The translations under genes were made by a program, and so were the position numbers. The notes under the pieces were generated by a model. That model saw nothing but the letters and a program-made list of their open reading frames with translations. It made no database searches and was not told where the DNA came from. Below are positions 31,536 through 40,904 of a stretch of 64,000 bases of DNA, piece by piece. Numbering within the stretch: the first letter of the stretch is position 1; each line of letters opens with the position of its first letter. Origin of the DNA: Thermoleophilaceae bacterium (GTDB taxonomy: Bacteria; Actinomycetota; Thermoleophilia; Solirubrobacterales; Thermoleophilaceae); the NCBI GenBank assembly GCA_019683805.1, contig JADGHQ010000003.1, positions 24,862 to 88,861 of the forward strand. Reading direction: 5' to 3'.

Positions 31536-32791
31536 GGCTGCGCGTGACGCGCTTCGGGCCGGACGCCACCGCGGCGCGGATCCGCGCGCTGGCGCCCCCG
31601 GCCGACGAGCCCGAGGCCACGGTGCGCGAGATCCTCGCGGCCGTGCGCGAGCGCGGCGACGAGGCGGTCAGGGAGCTGTCGGAGCGCTTCGACGGCGCGC
31701 GGCCGGGAGAGCTGCGCGTGCCCGAGGCGGCGCTCGCGCAGTCGCTCGGCGAGCTCGACCCGCAGGTGCGCGAGGCGCTCGAGACGGCGATCGCCAACGT
31801 GCGGGCGGCCGCCGTCGCGCAGCTCCGCGACCCGGTCCGGGTCGAGCTGCCCGCCGGCCAGCGGATCGAGTACGTGGAGCTGCCCCTGCGGCGCGCGGCG
31901 GCCTACGTCCCTGGCGGCCGTGCCCCGTACCCGTCGACCGTGGTGATGTGCGCCGCTACCGCGCGCGCCGCGGGCGTCGAGGAGCTCGCGGTGTGCGCGC
32001 CTCCCGGGCCTGGCGGCGCGCCGGACCCGGTGATCCTCGCCGCCTGCGCGCTCTGCGAGGTGAGCGAGGTCTACGCGATGGGCGGCGCCCAGGCCGTCGC
32101 GGCGCTCGCATACGGCACGGAGTCGGTGCCCGCGGTCGACGTGATCGTCGGGCCCGGGAACCGCTACGTGCAGGAGGCGAAGCGCCAGCTCGCCGGGGCG
32201 GTCGTGGGGATCGACGGGGTGGCCGGCCCGAGCGAGCTCGTGGCCGCCGCCTCGGCGGGCGCCGACCCCGAGCTGCTCGCGCTCGACCTGCTGGCGCAGG
32301 CCGAGCACGGCCCCGACGGCCTGCTCGCGCTCGTCTCCCCGGAGGCGGCGCTGCTCGACGCGGTGGAGGAGAGGGTGGCGCAGGCCGGCCCCGCGCTCGG
32401 CGGCGCGCACGAGGCGCCGCTCGCGCTCGTGCGCGCGCCCGACGCGCGCGCCGCCGTGCGGCTCGCGGACGAGCTCGCGGCGGAGCACGTGGAGCTCCAG
32501 GGAGCGGAGGTCGAGGCGCTCGCGGGGGAGATCCGCAACGCCGGCTGCCTGTTCGTCGGCCGCGACGCGGGCGTCGCGTTCGGCGACTACGTGGCCGGCT
32601 CGAACCACGTGCTGCCCACCGGGGGCGCGGCGCGCTTCGCGAGCGGCCTCTCTCCCGCCACTTTCCGGCGCAGGATGGCTCGGGTATCGTTGCCGGCCGG
32701 GGCCGCCGCGCAGCTCGCTCCGCAGGGGGCCGTGCTCGCGCGCGCGGAGGGCTTCCCGGCTCACGCCGATTCGATGGAGCGGCGCGCGTGA
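31532..32791 (+). CDS. hisD: histidinol dehydrogenase
   Basis: 419 residues. NAD- and zinc-dependent four-electron oxidation of histidinol to histidine, the last step of the pathway. Diagnostic segments: YVPGGRAPYPSTVVMCA, AMGGAQAVAALAYGT, GPGNRYVQEAKRQL, AEHGPDGLLALVS (zinc-binding Gln/His region), AEHVELQ and GSNHVLPTGGAARF. GTG start overlaps the hisG stop and its own stop overlaps hisB. Confidence 0.96.
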   Translation: MRLRVTRFGPDATAARIRALAPPADEPEATVREILAAVRERGDEAVRELSERFDGARPGELRVPEAALAQSLGELDPQVREALETAIANVRAAAVAQLRDPVRVELPAGQRIEYVELPLRRAAAYVPGGRAPYPSTVVMCAATARAAGVEELAVCAPPGPGGAPDPVILAACALCEVSEVYAMGGAQAVAALAYGTESVPAVDVIVGPGNRYVQEAKRQLAGAVVGIDGVAGPSELVAAASAGADPELLALDLLAQAEHGPDGLLALVSPEAALLDAVEERVAQAGPALGGAHEAPLALVRAPDARAAVRLADELAAEHVELQGAEVEALAGEIRNAGCLFVGRDAGVAFGDYVAGSNHVLPTGGAARFASGLSPATFRRRMARVSLPAGAAAQLAPQGAVLARAEGFPAHADSMERRA

Positions 32792-33375
32792 TCCGCAGCG
32801 CTGAGATCTCGAGGACCACGAACGAGACCGACATCCGGCTCGGCCTGTCGCTCGACGGGACGGGCGCGGGCACCCGCTCGACGGGCGTCGGGTTCTTCGA
32901 CCACCTGCTCGACGCGCTCGCGCGGCACGGGCGGCTCGACCTCGACGTCGACGCCAGGGGCGATCTCGAGACCGGCGCCCACCACACGGTCGAGGACACC
33001 GGCATCGTGCTCGGGCAGGCGCTCGACCAGGCGCTCGGGGACCGCGCCGGCATCGTGCGCTTCGGGCAGGCGACGATCCCGATGGACGAGGCGCGCGCGA
33101 GCGCCGCGATCGACATCTCCGGCCGGCCCTACGTGGCCTTCGAGGCCGAGCTCCCGCACGTGGCGATCGGCGGCTTCGACACCGACCTCGTCGAGGAGTT
33201 CTTCCGCGCCGTGGCGAGCAGCGCGAAGCTCACGCTGCACGTGACGGTCGAGCGCGGCTCGAACGCGCACCACATGGTCGAGGCGGCCTTCAAGGCGTTC
33301 GCGCGGGCGCTGCGCCAGGCGGTCGCGATCGACCCCACGGAGAGCGGCGTGCCGTCCACGAAGGGGCTCCTGTGA
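32788..33375 (+). CDS. hisB: imidazoleglycerol-phosphate dehydratase
   Basis: 195 residues, single-domain form without the phosphatase of enterobacterial HisB. The manganese-binding duplicated motifs FFDHLLDALARHG and GAHHTVEDTGI in the first half, and NAHHMVEAAFKAFARAL in the second, are intact. GTGA overlaps on both sides (hisD, hisH). Confidence 0.96.
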   Translation: MIRSAEISRTTNETDIRLGLSLDGTGAGTRSTGVGFFDHLLDALARHGRLDLDVDARGDLETGAHHTVEDTGIVLGQALDQALGDRAGIVRFGQATIPMDEARASAAIDISGRPYVAFEAELPHVAIGGFDTDLVEEFFRAVASSAKLTLHVTVERGSNAHHMVEAAFKAFARALRQAVAIDPTESGVPSTKGLL

Positions 33376-34007
33376 GCGCGCTCGCGATCGTCGACTACGG
33401 CATGGGCAACCTGCGCTCGGTGGAGAAGGCGTTCGCGCACGTGGGCGTGACCGCGCGCGTGACCCGCGACGAGGCGGAGATCGAGCGCGCGGCCGGGCTC
33501 GTGCTGCCCGGCGTCGGCGCCTTCCCGAAGGCGATGCAGGCGATCCGCTCGCTCGCCCTCGACCGCCTCATCCGCGAGCGGGTCGACGCGGGCGTGCCGG
33601 TGCTCGGCATCTGCCTCGGCATGCAGCTCCTGTTCGAGGAGAGCGAGGAGCTCGGAGGCGCCGCCGGGCTGGGGCTCCTGCCCGGCCGCGTGGAGCCGCT
33701 CGACGCGGCGGGCCTCAAGGTCCCCCAGATCGGCTGGAACGCCGTGCGCTGGCGCCGGCGCTCGGCGCTGAACGAGGGGCTGCCAGGAGAGACGGCCTTC
33801 TACCACGTGCACTCGCTCGCGCCCCGCCCGGCGCGCGAGGACGACGTGCTCGGCTCCGCGACCTACGGCGGCGAGTTCGTGAGCGCGGTGGAGCGCGGGC
33901 GCGTGGCCGGCGTGCAGTTCCATCCGGAGAAGTCGGGCCCGCACGGGCTGCGCCTGCTCGCGAACTTCGCCGCGGGCTGCGGGCTCTCGCTTAAGCTGGC
34001 CGCATGA
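33372..34007 (+). CDS. hisH: imidazole glycerol phosphate synthase, glutaminase subunit
   Basis: 211 residues. Class I glutamine amidotransferase that feeds ammonia to HisF. Catalytic triad C81 (GICLGMQLL), H184 and E186 (QFHPEKSG). GTG start overlaps hisB; stop overlaps the hisA ATG. A TAAGCT at 33992-33997, 6 bases before the hisA start, could be an internal leaderless promoter. Confidence 0.96.
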   Translation: MSALAIVDYGMGNLRSVEKAFAHVGVTARVTRDEAEIERAAGLVLPGVGAFPKAMQAIRSLALDRLIRERVDAGVPVLGICLGMQLLFEESEELGGAAGLGLLPGRVEPLDAAGLKVPQIGWNAVRWRRRSALNEGLPGETAFYHVHSLAPRPAREDDVLGSATYGGEFVSAVERGRVAGVQFHPEKSGPHGLRLLANFAAGCGLSLKLAA

Positions 34008-34741
34008 TCCTCCTGCCCGCCATCGACATCAAGGACGGCCGCGCCGTCCGGCTCGAGCGTGGCGCGTTCGACCGCCAGACCGTGTACGCCGACGATCCGT
34101 TCGATGTCGCGCGGTCGTTCGTGGAGGCCGGCGCGGAGCAGATGCACATCGTGGACCTCGACGGCGCGCGCGAGGGCAGGCCGGTGAACCTGCACCACCT
34201 CCGCCGGATCACGAGGGAGCTGGATGTGGTCGTGCAGTACGGCGGGGGGCTGCGCGACACCGACGCGGTGCGCGACGCCCTGGAGGCGGGGGCGACTCGC
34301 GTCGTGGTGGGGACGGCCGCCTACACCGACCCCGGCTTCCTCGAGAAGGCCGCCGAGACCTGGAACGGCCGGGTCATCCCGGCCGTGGACGTCCGCGACG
34401 GGCACGTGTCGGTGTCCGGCTGGACGGAGTCGACGAAGATGCGGCCCGAGGAGGTGATCGAGCGCCTGAAGACCCAGCGCGTGACGCAGTTCGTCTACAC
34501 GAACGCGGACCGCGATGGCACGCTCTCGGGGCTCGATCTCGACGAGGTGCGCCGCATCGGCGACCTGGCGGATGGGCGCTTCCTCTACTCCGGCGGCATC
34601 TCCTCGCTCGACGACCTGCGCGCGCTGAAGGAGCTCAAGGACCGGGGGCTGACGTACCTGGCCGGCGTGATCGTCGGGAAGGCGCTCTACGAGCGCAGGT
34701 TCACGATCGAGGAGGCGCACGCCGTGCTGCGGGGCGACTGA
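34004..34741 (+). CDS. hisA: phosphoribosylformimino-AICAR phosphate isomerase
   Basis: 245-residue TIM barrel that opens the ribose of ProFAR to PRFAR. The two catalytic aspartates are in LPAIDIKDG (N-terminal) and [11 protein letters not shown] (about residue 168); phosphate-binding YGGGLRD and SGGISS loops are present. In many Actinobacteria the same protein (PriA) also serves tryptophan synthesis; the sequence alone does not settle this here. ATGA overlap with hisH. Confidence 0.93.
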   Translation: MILLPAIDIKDGRAVRLERGAFDRQTVYADDPFDVARSFVEAGAEQMHIVDLDGAREGRPVNLHHLRRITRELDVVVQYGGGLRDTDAVRDALEAGATRVVVGTAAYTDPGFLEKAAETWNGRVIPAVDVRDGHVSVSGWTESTKMRPEEVIERLKTQRVTQFVYTNADRDGTLSGLDLDEVRRIGDLADGRFLYSGGISSLDDLRALKELKDRGLTYLAGVIVGKALYERRFTIEEAHAVLRGD

Positions 34742-34742
34742 G

Positions 34743-35504
34743 GTGCTGCTCAAGCGCGTGATCCCGTGTCTCGACGTCGACAAGGGGCGCGTGGTCAAGG
34801 GAACGAACTTCGTGGACCTGCGCGACGCGGGCGACCCGGTCGAGCTCGCGGCCCGCTACCAGGACGAGGGCGCGGACGAGATCGTGTTCCTCGACATCAC
34901 CGCGTCGCACGAGAAGCGGGAGACGGTCGCGGCGCTCGCCAGGCGCACGGCGGACGACGTGTTCATCCCCTTCACGATCGGGGGCGGCGTGCGCAGCGTG
35001 GAGGACGCGCAGGCCGTGCTCGACGCGGGCGCCGACAAGGTGTCCGTGAACTCCGCCGCGGTGCGCCGGCCCGAGCTGATCGGCGAGCTCGCAGAGGTGT
35101 TCGGCGCGCAGTGCGTGGTGCTCGCCGTGGACGCCCGCCGGCGCCCCGGCGGCTCCGGCTGGGAGGTCTTCGTCGACGGCGGACGCACGCCGGTCGGGCG
35201 CGACGCGGTTGCCTGGATCCGCGAGGGGGTCGAGCGCGGTGCGGGCGAGATCCTGCTGACGAGCATGGACTGCGACGGGACCGAGGACGGCTACGACCTC
35301 GAGCTCACCCGCGCGGCCTCCGACGCGGTCGACGTCCCGGTGATCGCCTCGGGCGGGGCCGGAGAGCCGCGCCACCTCGTGGAGGCGGTCGAGCGGGGCG
35401 GCGCCGACGCGGTCCTCTGCGCCTCGATCTTCCACTACGGCGAGTACAGCGTGCGCGAGGCCAAGGAGGCGATGCGGGCCGCGGGGATCCCCGTCCGGCT
35501 GTGA
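34743..35504 (+). CDS. hisF: imidazole glycerol phosphate synthase, cyclase subunit
   Basis: 253-residue TIM barrel that with HisH makes imidazole glycerol phosphate and AICAR. Catalytic Asp residues in [14 protein letters not shown] and [13 protein letters not shown]; the phosphate loops GGGVRS and ASGGAGE are intact. GTG start one base after the hisA stop; its stop overlaps the cca GTG. hisC, hisE and hisI are not in this cluster. Confidence 0.96.
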   Translation: MLLKRVIPCLDVDKGRVVKGTNFVDLRDAGDPVELAARYQDEGADEIVFLDITASHEKRETVAALARRTADDVFIPFTIGGGVRSVEDAQAVLDAGADKVSVNSAAVRRPELIGELAEVFGAQCVVLAVDARRRPGGSGWEVFVDGGRTPVGRDAVAWIREGVERGAGEILLTSMDCDGTEDGYDLELTRAASDAVDVPVIASGGAGEPRHLVEAVERGGADAVLCASIFHYGEYSVREAKEAMRAAGIPVRL

Positions 35505-36727
35505 CCGCGGAGCTGCGCGAGCGGATCGCGTCGCTCCCGGGCATGGAGCGCGTCCTGCCCGCGCTCGAGGGCCTCGACCCCGCCTACCTCGTCGGCGGCG
35601 CGGTGCGCGACCTCCTGCTCGGCGTCGAGCACCTCGACCTGGACGTGGCGGTGGACGGCGACGCGCGGCGGCTCGCGCGCGAGCTCGCCGACCGGCTCGG
35701 GGGCGACGCGGTCGAGCACGAGCGCTTCGGCACGGCCACCGTCACGCTCGGCGACCTCGAGCTCGACTTCGCCTCGACCCGGCGCGAGACCTACCCGCGC
35801 CCCGGCGCGCTGCCCGAGGTCGAGCCCGCTCCGCTCGCCGAGGACCTGCGCCGCCGCGACTTCACCGTCAACGCGATGGCGATCGGCCTCACCGGCGGGG
35901 ACGCGGGCGTCCTCCACGACCCCCACGGCGGGCGCGCCGACCTCGAGCAGGGGCTCGTGCGCGTGCTGCACGACCGCAGCTTCGAGGACGACCCCACGCG
36001 CCTGCTGCGCGCGGTGCGCTACGAGACGAGGCTCGGCTTCCGCATCGAGCCGCACACCGAGGCGCTCGCGCGCGCCCAGGCGAGCGGCGACGGGCTCTCC
36101 ACCGTGTCGGGCGCGCGCGTGCGCGACGAGCTGCTCGACCTGCTCGGCGAGCCCGAGGTGGGTGCGGCGGTGGCGCGCATGGCGGAGCTCGGCCTCGACC
36201 GCGCGCTGCACCCGCTGCTGCGCGCGGACGCCCGGCTCATCGAACGGGCGCGCGACGCGGCGAGCGAGGTGGGGGCGGACCCCGTGCTCGCCGCCCTCGC
36301 CGCCCTCGTCGCCTGCGACCCGGACGGCCTCGCGGGCTGGGTCGACGACCTGCACCTCACGCGCGGGCGCTCGGCCGCGGTGCTGCGCGCCGCGCGCGGG
36401 GCGCGGCCGCTCGCGGACGCGCTCCGGCGCGAGCTCGCGCCGAGCGCCGTCCACGCGCTGCTCCACTCAGAGCCGCCCGAGGCGCTCGCGCTCGCGCTCG
36501 CGCTCGGGGCGCCCGAGGAGCCGATCCGCGCCTACCTCGACACACTGAGGGACGTGAAGCTCGAGATCACCGGCGAGGACCTGAAGCGGGCCGGGATACC
36601 GGAGGGACCGGCGCTCGGCCGCGCGCTGCGCGAGACGCTGCGGCTGAAGCTCGACGGAGTCGTGTCCGGCCGCGGCGACGAGCTGCGCGCAGCGCTCGAG
36701 ACCGCCCGCCGCCGGGAGGGCGAGTGA
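35501..36727 (+). CDS. tRNA nucleotidyltransferase / poly(A) polymerase family
   Basis: 408 residues. Class II nucleotidyltransferase head with [10 protein letters not shown], the metal-binding DLDVAVDGD and the nucleotide-selecting [12 protein letters not shown] and [17 protein letters not shown] motifs, then a helical tRNA-binding part. It probably adds or repairs the CCA end of tRNAs; family members can also be poly(A) polymerases or A-adding halves. GTG start overlaps hisF, so it is translated with the his operon. Confidence 0.88.
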   Translation: MTAELRERIASLPGMERVLPALEGLDPAYLVGGAVRDLLLGVEHLDLDVAVDGDARRLARELADRLGGDAVEHERFGTATVTLGDLELDFASTRRETYPRPGALPEVEPAPLAEDLRRRDFTVNAMAIGLTGGDAGVLHDPHGGRADLEQGLVRVLHDRSFEDDPTRLLRAVRYETRLGFRIEPHTEALARAQASGDGLSTVSGARVRDELLDLLGEPEVGAAVARMAELGLDRALHPLLRADARLIERARDAASEVGADPVLAALAALVACDPDGLAGWVDDLHLTRGRSAAVLRAARGARPLADALRRELAPSAVHALLHSEPPEALALALALGAPEEPIRAYLDTLRDVKLEITGEDLKRAGIPEGPALGRALRETLRLKLDGVVSGRGDELRAALETARRREGE

Positions 36728-37446
36728 GCGAGCGGCTGATCGAGCTCGAGCTCGACGGGGCGCGCGTCGCGTTCACGACGCGGCGCGGGGGCGTGAGCGG
36801 CGGGCCGTACGAGTCGCTCAACCTCGGCCTCTTGACGGGCGACGAGCCCGCGAACGTGGCGGAGAACCGCACGCGCGCGGCCGCGGACGCCGGCCTCGAT
36901 CCCGCGCAGGTGGCGATGGGCTGGCAGGTGCACGGAGCGGAGATCCGCGAGTGGGACGCCGCGCCGCGCCGCGGCGGCTACGCGAGTCCGGGCGCCGAGC
37001 TCCCGCGGGTGGACGGGCACGCCACCGGCGCCCCCGGCGTGGCCCTGCTCGTGCTGGTCGCCGACTGCCTGCCGGTCGCGCTCGCGGGAGGCGGGCGGGT
37101 GGCGATGCTCCACTGCGGCTGGCGGCCGCTCGCCGCCGGCCTGATCGAGCGCGCGCTCGCCACCTTCGCCGAGCCGCCCGCCGCCGCGATCGGCCCGGGC
37201 ATCGGGCGCTGCTGCTACGAGGTGGGGCCCGAGGTGCTCGCCCGCTTCGCAGACCTCGAGGGCGTGGCCGACGGCCGCAGGCTCGACCTGCGCGCGGTGG
37301 CGCGGCGCAAGCTGGAGGCCCTCGGCGTGACGCGCATCGTGGACGTGGACCGCTGCACCGCCTGCGAGCGCGACTCCTTCTTCTCGCACCGGCGCGACGG
37401 CGGCACGACGGGCCGCCAGGCGGGCCTGGTATGGATGCCGGCGTGA
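36724..37446 (+). CDS. pgeF: peptidoglycan editing factor (laccase-domain protein)
   Basis: 240 residues of the YfiH/DUF152 family. Members are zinc enzymes that remove mis-incorporated L-serine from UDP-MurNAc peptides or act on purine nucleosides. The metal and catalytic triad is readable: H70 (GWQVHGAE), C115 (ADCLPVAL) and H130 (LHCGWR), with IGPGIGRCCYEVG following. GTGA overlaps with cca and yggS; this position before yggS-sepF is common in Gram-positive division clusters. Confidence 0.9.
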   Translation: MSERLIELELDGARVAFTTRRGGVSGGPYESLNLGLLTGDEPANVAENRTRAAADAGLDPAQVAMGWQVHGAEIREWDAAPRRGGYASPGAELPRVDGHATGAPGVALLVLVADCLPVALAGGGRVAMLHCGWRPLAAGLIERALATFAEPPAAAIGPGIGRCCYEVGPEVLARFADLEGVADGRRLDLRAVARRKLEALGVTRIVDVDRCTACERDSFFSHRRDGGTTGRQAGLVWMPA

Positions 37447-38087
37447 GGCGGATGTTCACCGGGCTGCGGCCCGAGCGCGTGCGCGACAACCTCGAGCGTG
37501 TGCGGGAGCGCATCGTCGCAGCGGGCGGCGACCTCTCGCGGGTCGAGATCCTCGCCGCGACCAAGTACGTGCCCGAGTCGGAGCTCGGCGTGCTCGCCGA
37601 GGCGGGCATCGAGCTCGTGGGGGAGAACCGCGCCCAGGACCTGCTCGCCAAGCGCAAGCGCCACGCCGGCGACTTCACCTGGGACTTCATCGGCGTCGTG
37701 CAGAGCCGCAAGGTGCGCGACATCGCCCCGAACGTGCGGCTGATCCACTCGATCGCGTCCGACTCGGCGCTCCGCCGGCTCGCGCAGCACCCCGCTCCGG
37801 AGATCCTCGTCGAGGTCAACCTGTCCGGCGAGGAGTCGAAGGCGGGGATCGCGCCGGAGGAGCTCGGCGCGTTCATCGCGCGCTCGCCGGTGCCGGTGAC
37901 CGGGCTGATGACGATGCCGCCGCTCTCCGAGGATCCCGAGCGGAGCCGGCCGTACTTCGCCCGCCTGGCCGAGCTGGCGGCCGAGCACGGGCTCGAGCGC
38001 CTGTCGATGGGGACCACGCAGGACTTCGAGGTGGCCGTGCAGGAAGGCGCGACGATCGTGCGGCTCGGCACCGTGCTCTACGAGTAG
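37443..38087 (+). CDS. YggS-family PLP homeostasis protein
   Basis: 214 residues. Single-domain PLP-binding TIM barrel with no known catalysis, thought to balance PLP supply. PLP lysine K41 in ILAATKYV; IELVGENRAQDLLAK, WDFIGVVQSRKV and LSMGTTQDFEVAVQEGATIVRLGTVLY are all characteristic. GTG start overlaps pgeF; an ATG three codons later (37452) is possible. The 3' end overlaps the reversed alpha/beta hydrolase by 10 bases. Confidence 0.92.
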   Translation: MRRMFTGLRPERVRDNLERVRERIVAAGGDLSRVEILAATKYVPESELGVLAEAGIELVGENRAQDLLAKRKRHAGDFTWDFIGVVQSRKVRDIAPNVRLIHSIASDSALRRLAQHPAPEILVEVNLSGEESKAGIAPEELGAFIARSPVPVTGLMTMPPLSEDPERSRPYFARLAELAAEHGLERLSMGTTQDFEVAVQEGATIVRLGTVLYE

Positions 38088-38896
38088 CCCGCCCGCTGCG
38101 CGAGCTCCGCGATCGCCCTCGAGAGCTGGGCGCCCTGCCAGGCGATCGGCGACTTGCCGGGCGGCTCGACGATCAGCTCGGAGCGCGGCAGCCGCGAGTG
38201 GTATGCCTCGGCGACGCGCAGCGGGTGGCCGGGGTCCGCCTCGTCGCGGCTTGCGACGATCAGCGTCGGGGCGTGAACCTGCTCGAGCGCCGCGAGGCCG
38301 TCGAACGCCGCCGAGCGCGGCACGACGCGGAGCGCGTCGGCCACCGCCTCCGGGTGCAGGTGCCGCTCGATGCGCTGGCGCGCGACCGTGAGCGCCGTCT
38401 CGCGCCAGCGCGGGTCGGCGGGCGGCTCGAGCGCCGCCAGGAACGCGTCCGCGCCCCCGTCCCGGAGGCCGGCGGAGAGCGCGTCCCAGTGGGCGAGATC
38501 GTCCTCGCGGGGGGCTCCGTCGTAGGCCGGGGTGATCAGGACGAGCGCGGCCACCCGCTCGGGGTGGGCGATCGCGAACGCCACGGCGGTGTGCGCGCCC
38601 ATCGAGGCGCCCGCGAGCAGCGCGCGCCCGATCCCGAGCTCGTCCATCACCGCGCCGAGGTCGGCGACGAGGTCCGAGTACTCGTAGGCGCCCGGCGCGG
38701 GGGCGGGGGAGGACTCGCCGTGGCCCCGCGCGTCGTAGGCCACGACCCGGTAGCCGTGGCGCTCGAGGTAGCTCGAGCCCATCACGACGTAGCGCCTGGT
38801 GGCGGTGAGCCCGTGGAGCAGCAGGACGGGCGGGCCCTCGCCCACCACCTCGCCGGCGATCGTCCCCCCGGGGGAGTCGATGTGGAAATCGGTCAT
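38078..38896 (-). CDS. alpha/beta hydrolase with atypical catalytic end
   Basis: 272 residues. Standard early fold: LLLHGLTATRR (oxyanion loop), YDARGHGES and the nucleophile elbow GASMGAH, with an acidic residue in SRDEAD. The histidine usually found in a GHSP-type motif near the C-terminus is not there: the text is EPPGKSPIAWQG. It therefore either uses another residue or belongs to a variant subfamily. It lies reversed between yggS and sepF. Substrate unknown. Confidence 0.8.
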   Translation of the reverse strand: MTDFHIDSPGGTIAGEVVGEGPPVLLLHGLTATRRYVVMGSSYLERHGYRVVAYDARGHGESSPAPAPGAYEYSDLVADLGAVMDELGIGRALLAGASMGAHTAVAFAIAHPERVAALVLITPAYDGAPREDDLAHWDALSAGLRDGGADAFLAALEPPADPRWRETALTVARQRIERHLHPEAVADALRVVPRSAAFDGLAALEQVHAPTLIVASRDEADPGHPLRVAEAYHSRLPRSELIVEPPGKSPIAWQGAQLSRAIAELAQRAGYS

Positions 38897-38967
38897 CTGA
38901 GCAGGTAGAACGCTGTAACGTGTAAACGGAAGGATCTCGGCCGTCCCGGGCGAAACACCTCACCCAG

Positions 38968-39501
38968 ATGGCGCTACGCGACAGTTGGCACCGCGCACTC
39001 GTCTACTTCGGCCTCGCCGAAGAGGATGACGGCTACGTCGAGGACGAGGTGGAGCCGGAGCACGAGCTCGAGGACCGCTACCGCGAGCGGCCGAACGTGC
39101 GCCGCCTCGCCACCCGGCGCCGCCGCGACGAGTTCGACGACATCTTCGCCGACGACGAGCCCTCGCCGCGCTCGGCCGGCCGCCCCACGCGCGTCCTGCG
39201 CCCGGTGGAGAACGGCCGCTCGGACGTGCAGGTGCATCTCGTCGTGCCCAAGAACTTCAACGACGCGCAGCAGATCGCCGATCAGTTCAAGGACCAGATC
39301 CCGGTGATCCTCAACCTGCAGACTACGGACACCGACCTCTCGAAGCGGCTGATCGACTTCTCCTCGGGCCTGACCTACGCGCTCGACGGCGGGATGCAGC
39401 GCATCGCCGACAAGGTCTTCCTGCTCACGCCGCGCAACGTCGAGGTCTCCGCCGAGGAGCGCGCGCGGCTGATGGAGAAGGGCTTCTTCAACCAGTCGTG
39501 A
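38968..39501 (+). CDS. sepF: cell division protein SepF
   Basis: 177 residues. Z-ring membrane tether that binds FtsZ. Short N-terminal amphipathic start (MALRDSWHRALVYFG), a long acidic and basic linker (about residues 18-80), then the SepF core VHLVVPKNFNDAQQIADQF...VILNLQ...RLIDFSSGLTYALDGGMQRIADKVFLLTP. The likely -10 is TAACGT at 38916-38921, giving a short leader; no strong Shine-Dalgarno is seen. It sits as expected between yggS and proC/yggT, though a reversed gene intervenes. Confidence 0.95.
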   Translation: MALRDSWHRALVYFGLAEEDDGYVEDEVEPEHELEDRYRERPNVRRLATRRRRDEFDDIFADDEPSPRSAGRPTRVLRPVENGRSDVQVHLVVPKNFNDAQQIADQFKDQIPVILNLQTTDTDLSKRLIDFSSGLTYALDGGMQRIADKVFLLTPRNVEVSAEERARLMEKGFFNQS

Positions 39502-39523
39502 GCTCGCGGCGGCGGACGCCGCC

Positions 39524-39529
39524 TATGCT
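39524..39529 (+). promoter_or_regulatory. -10 element of proC, leaderless type
   Basis: TATGCT with 9 bases to the ATG at 39539; no Shine-Dalgarno. Confidence 0.5.
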
Positions 39530-39538
39530 TCGCGCGCC

Positions 39539-40300
39539 ATGCGGATCGGGTTCATAGGCGCAGGCAACATGGCGAGCGCGCTGGCCCGCGGCTTCGGCGA
39601 GCCGGTGCTCGTGTCCGACCCCGCGCCCGGCCGCGCCGAGGCGCTCGCCGAGGAGCTGGGCGGCGAGGCGCTCGCCGCAAACGGCGACGTGGCCGAGCGG
39701 GCGGATGTGCTCTTCCTCTGCCACAAGCCGGGCCAGCTCGACGAGGTGGCGGCTGAGCTGCGCGGCTACGAGCGGGCCGTCGTGTCGATCCTCGCGGCCA
39801 CGCCGGTCGCCCGGGTGGAGGACGCCTACCCCGGCGCGCCCGTCTACCGCTTCCTGCCGAACATCCCCGTCGAGGTGCGCCAGGGCGTGTCCTGCTACGT
39901 CCCGGGCCGGCTCGCCGCCGAGGGGCCGGAGGCCGAGATCGTGGCGCTGTTCGAGCGCGTGGGCGCGGTGGTCCGGCTGCCGTCCGAGCCGCTCGTCGAG
40001 CCCGCCATGGCGCTGATGAGCTGCGGTCCCGGGTTCATGGGGCTCGTTGTGGAGGCGCTCGTCGACGCCGGCGTGCGACAGGGCCTCGCGCGCGAGGACG
40101 CTGCCCGGCTCGCCGTCGAGACGATGGCCGGGAGCGCCGAGGTGATGCGCCGGACGGGACTCGACGGCGCCGCGCTCAGGCACAGGGTGACCTCGCCCGG
40201 CGGCGCGACGGCGCGCGGGGTCGCCGCGCTCGAGCGGGCGGGCGTGCGCGCCGCCTTCGACGCCGCCGTGGCGGCCGTGGTCGAGGGGGCGGCGCGGTGA
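39539..40300 (+). CDS. proC: pyrroline-5-carboxylate reductase
   Basis: 253 residues. NAD(P)H-dependent last step of proline synthesis. N-terminal Rossmann loop IGFIGAGNMASAL, the middle FLCHKPGQL and RFLPNIPVEV, and the C-terminal helical signature SCGPGFMGLVVEAL...RLAVETMAGSAEVM...HRVTSPGGATARGVAAL. It starts its own unit and is coupled to yggT by GTGA. Confidence 0.94.
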   Translation: MRIGFIGAGNMASALARGFGEPVLVSDPAPGRAEALAEELGGEALAANGDVAERADVLFLCHKPGQLDEVAAELRGYERAVVSILAATPVARVEDAYPGAPVYRFLPNIPVEVRQGVSCYVPGRLAAEGPEAEIVALFERVGAVVRLPSEPLVEPAMALMSCGPGFMGLVVEALVDAGVRQGLAREDAARLAVETMAGSAEVMRRTGLDGAALRHRVTSPGGATARGVAALERAGVRAAFDAAVAAVVEGAAR

Positions 40301-40602
40301 GCGCGCTCGCCGCGATCACGCGCGAGGACGTGGGCAGCTACGTCTACACGCTCGTCCTCGTCTACGCGATCCTCATCTTCATCCGGATCCTGCTGACGTG
40401 GATCCCGCGCATCCCCTACAACCGCACGCTCCAAGCCGTCATCGCCTTCGTCCACGACGTGACCGACCCGTACCTCAACCTCTTCCGGCGCGTCATCCCG
40501 CCGATCCGCATGGGCCCGGCCGCGCTCGACGTCTCGCCGATGATCGCCCTCTTCGTCCTCTTCCTCGTCGGGCGGATAGTGGCGGCCGCGATCGCCGGCT
40601 GA
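40297..40602 (+). CDS. YggT-family membrane protein
   Basis: 101 residues with two membrane helices (about 18-38 and 80-100) separated by the family signature WIPRIPYNRTL...VHDVTDPYLNLFRRVIPP. YggT proteins are linked to envelope organisation and osmotic or ionic stress; the exact role is not known. GTG start overlaps proC. Confidence 0.88.
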   Translation: MSALAAITREDVGSYVYTLVLVYAILIFIRILLTWIPRIPYNRTLQAVIAFVHDVTDPYLNLFRRVIPPIRMGPAALDVSPMIALFVLFLVGRIVAAAIAG

Positions 40603-40607
40603 GCGCC

Positions 40608-40904
40608 TTGGCGGAGCCGCTGCCCTACCTCTCGGAGCGCGACGGCTCGGCTCTCCTGCGAGTCCGCCTGCAGCCGCGTGCGAAGCGCGAGGAGATCGCG
40701 GGGGAGCGCGGCGGCGCGCTGCTCGTGCGCGTGACCGCGCCGCCGGTTGAGGGCCGCGCGAACGACGCGCTGCGGCGCCTCCTCGCGAGGGCGGCGGGCG
40801 TGCCCGCGTCGCGGGTGAGCGTGGTGAGCGGGCAGTCGTCGCGCGACAAGCTGCTGCGGCTCGACGGCGTCGCCGCCGCGGACCTGCGGGAGCGGCTGCC
40901 GTGA
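40608..40904 (+). CDS. DUF167-family protein
   Basis: 98 residues. The fold signature is complete: LRVRLQPRAKREEI, VRVTAPPVEGRANDAL, and VSVVSGQSSRDKLLRL. The biochemical role is unknown. I chose TTG 40608, 5 bases after the yggT stop, as there is no ATG or GTG before the conserved part; a CTG at 40599 is less likely. Its stop overlaps the lspA GTG. Confidence 0.82.
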   Translation: MAEPLPYLSERDGSALLRVRLQPRAKREEIAGERGGALLVRVTAPPVEGRANDALRRLLARAAGVPASRVSVVSGQSSRDKLLRLDGVAAADLRERLP

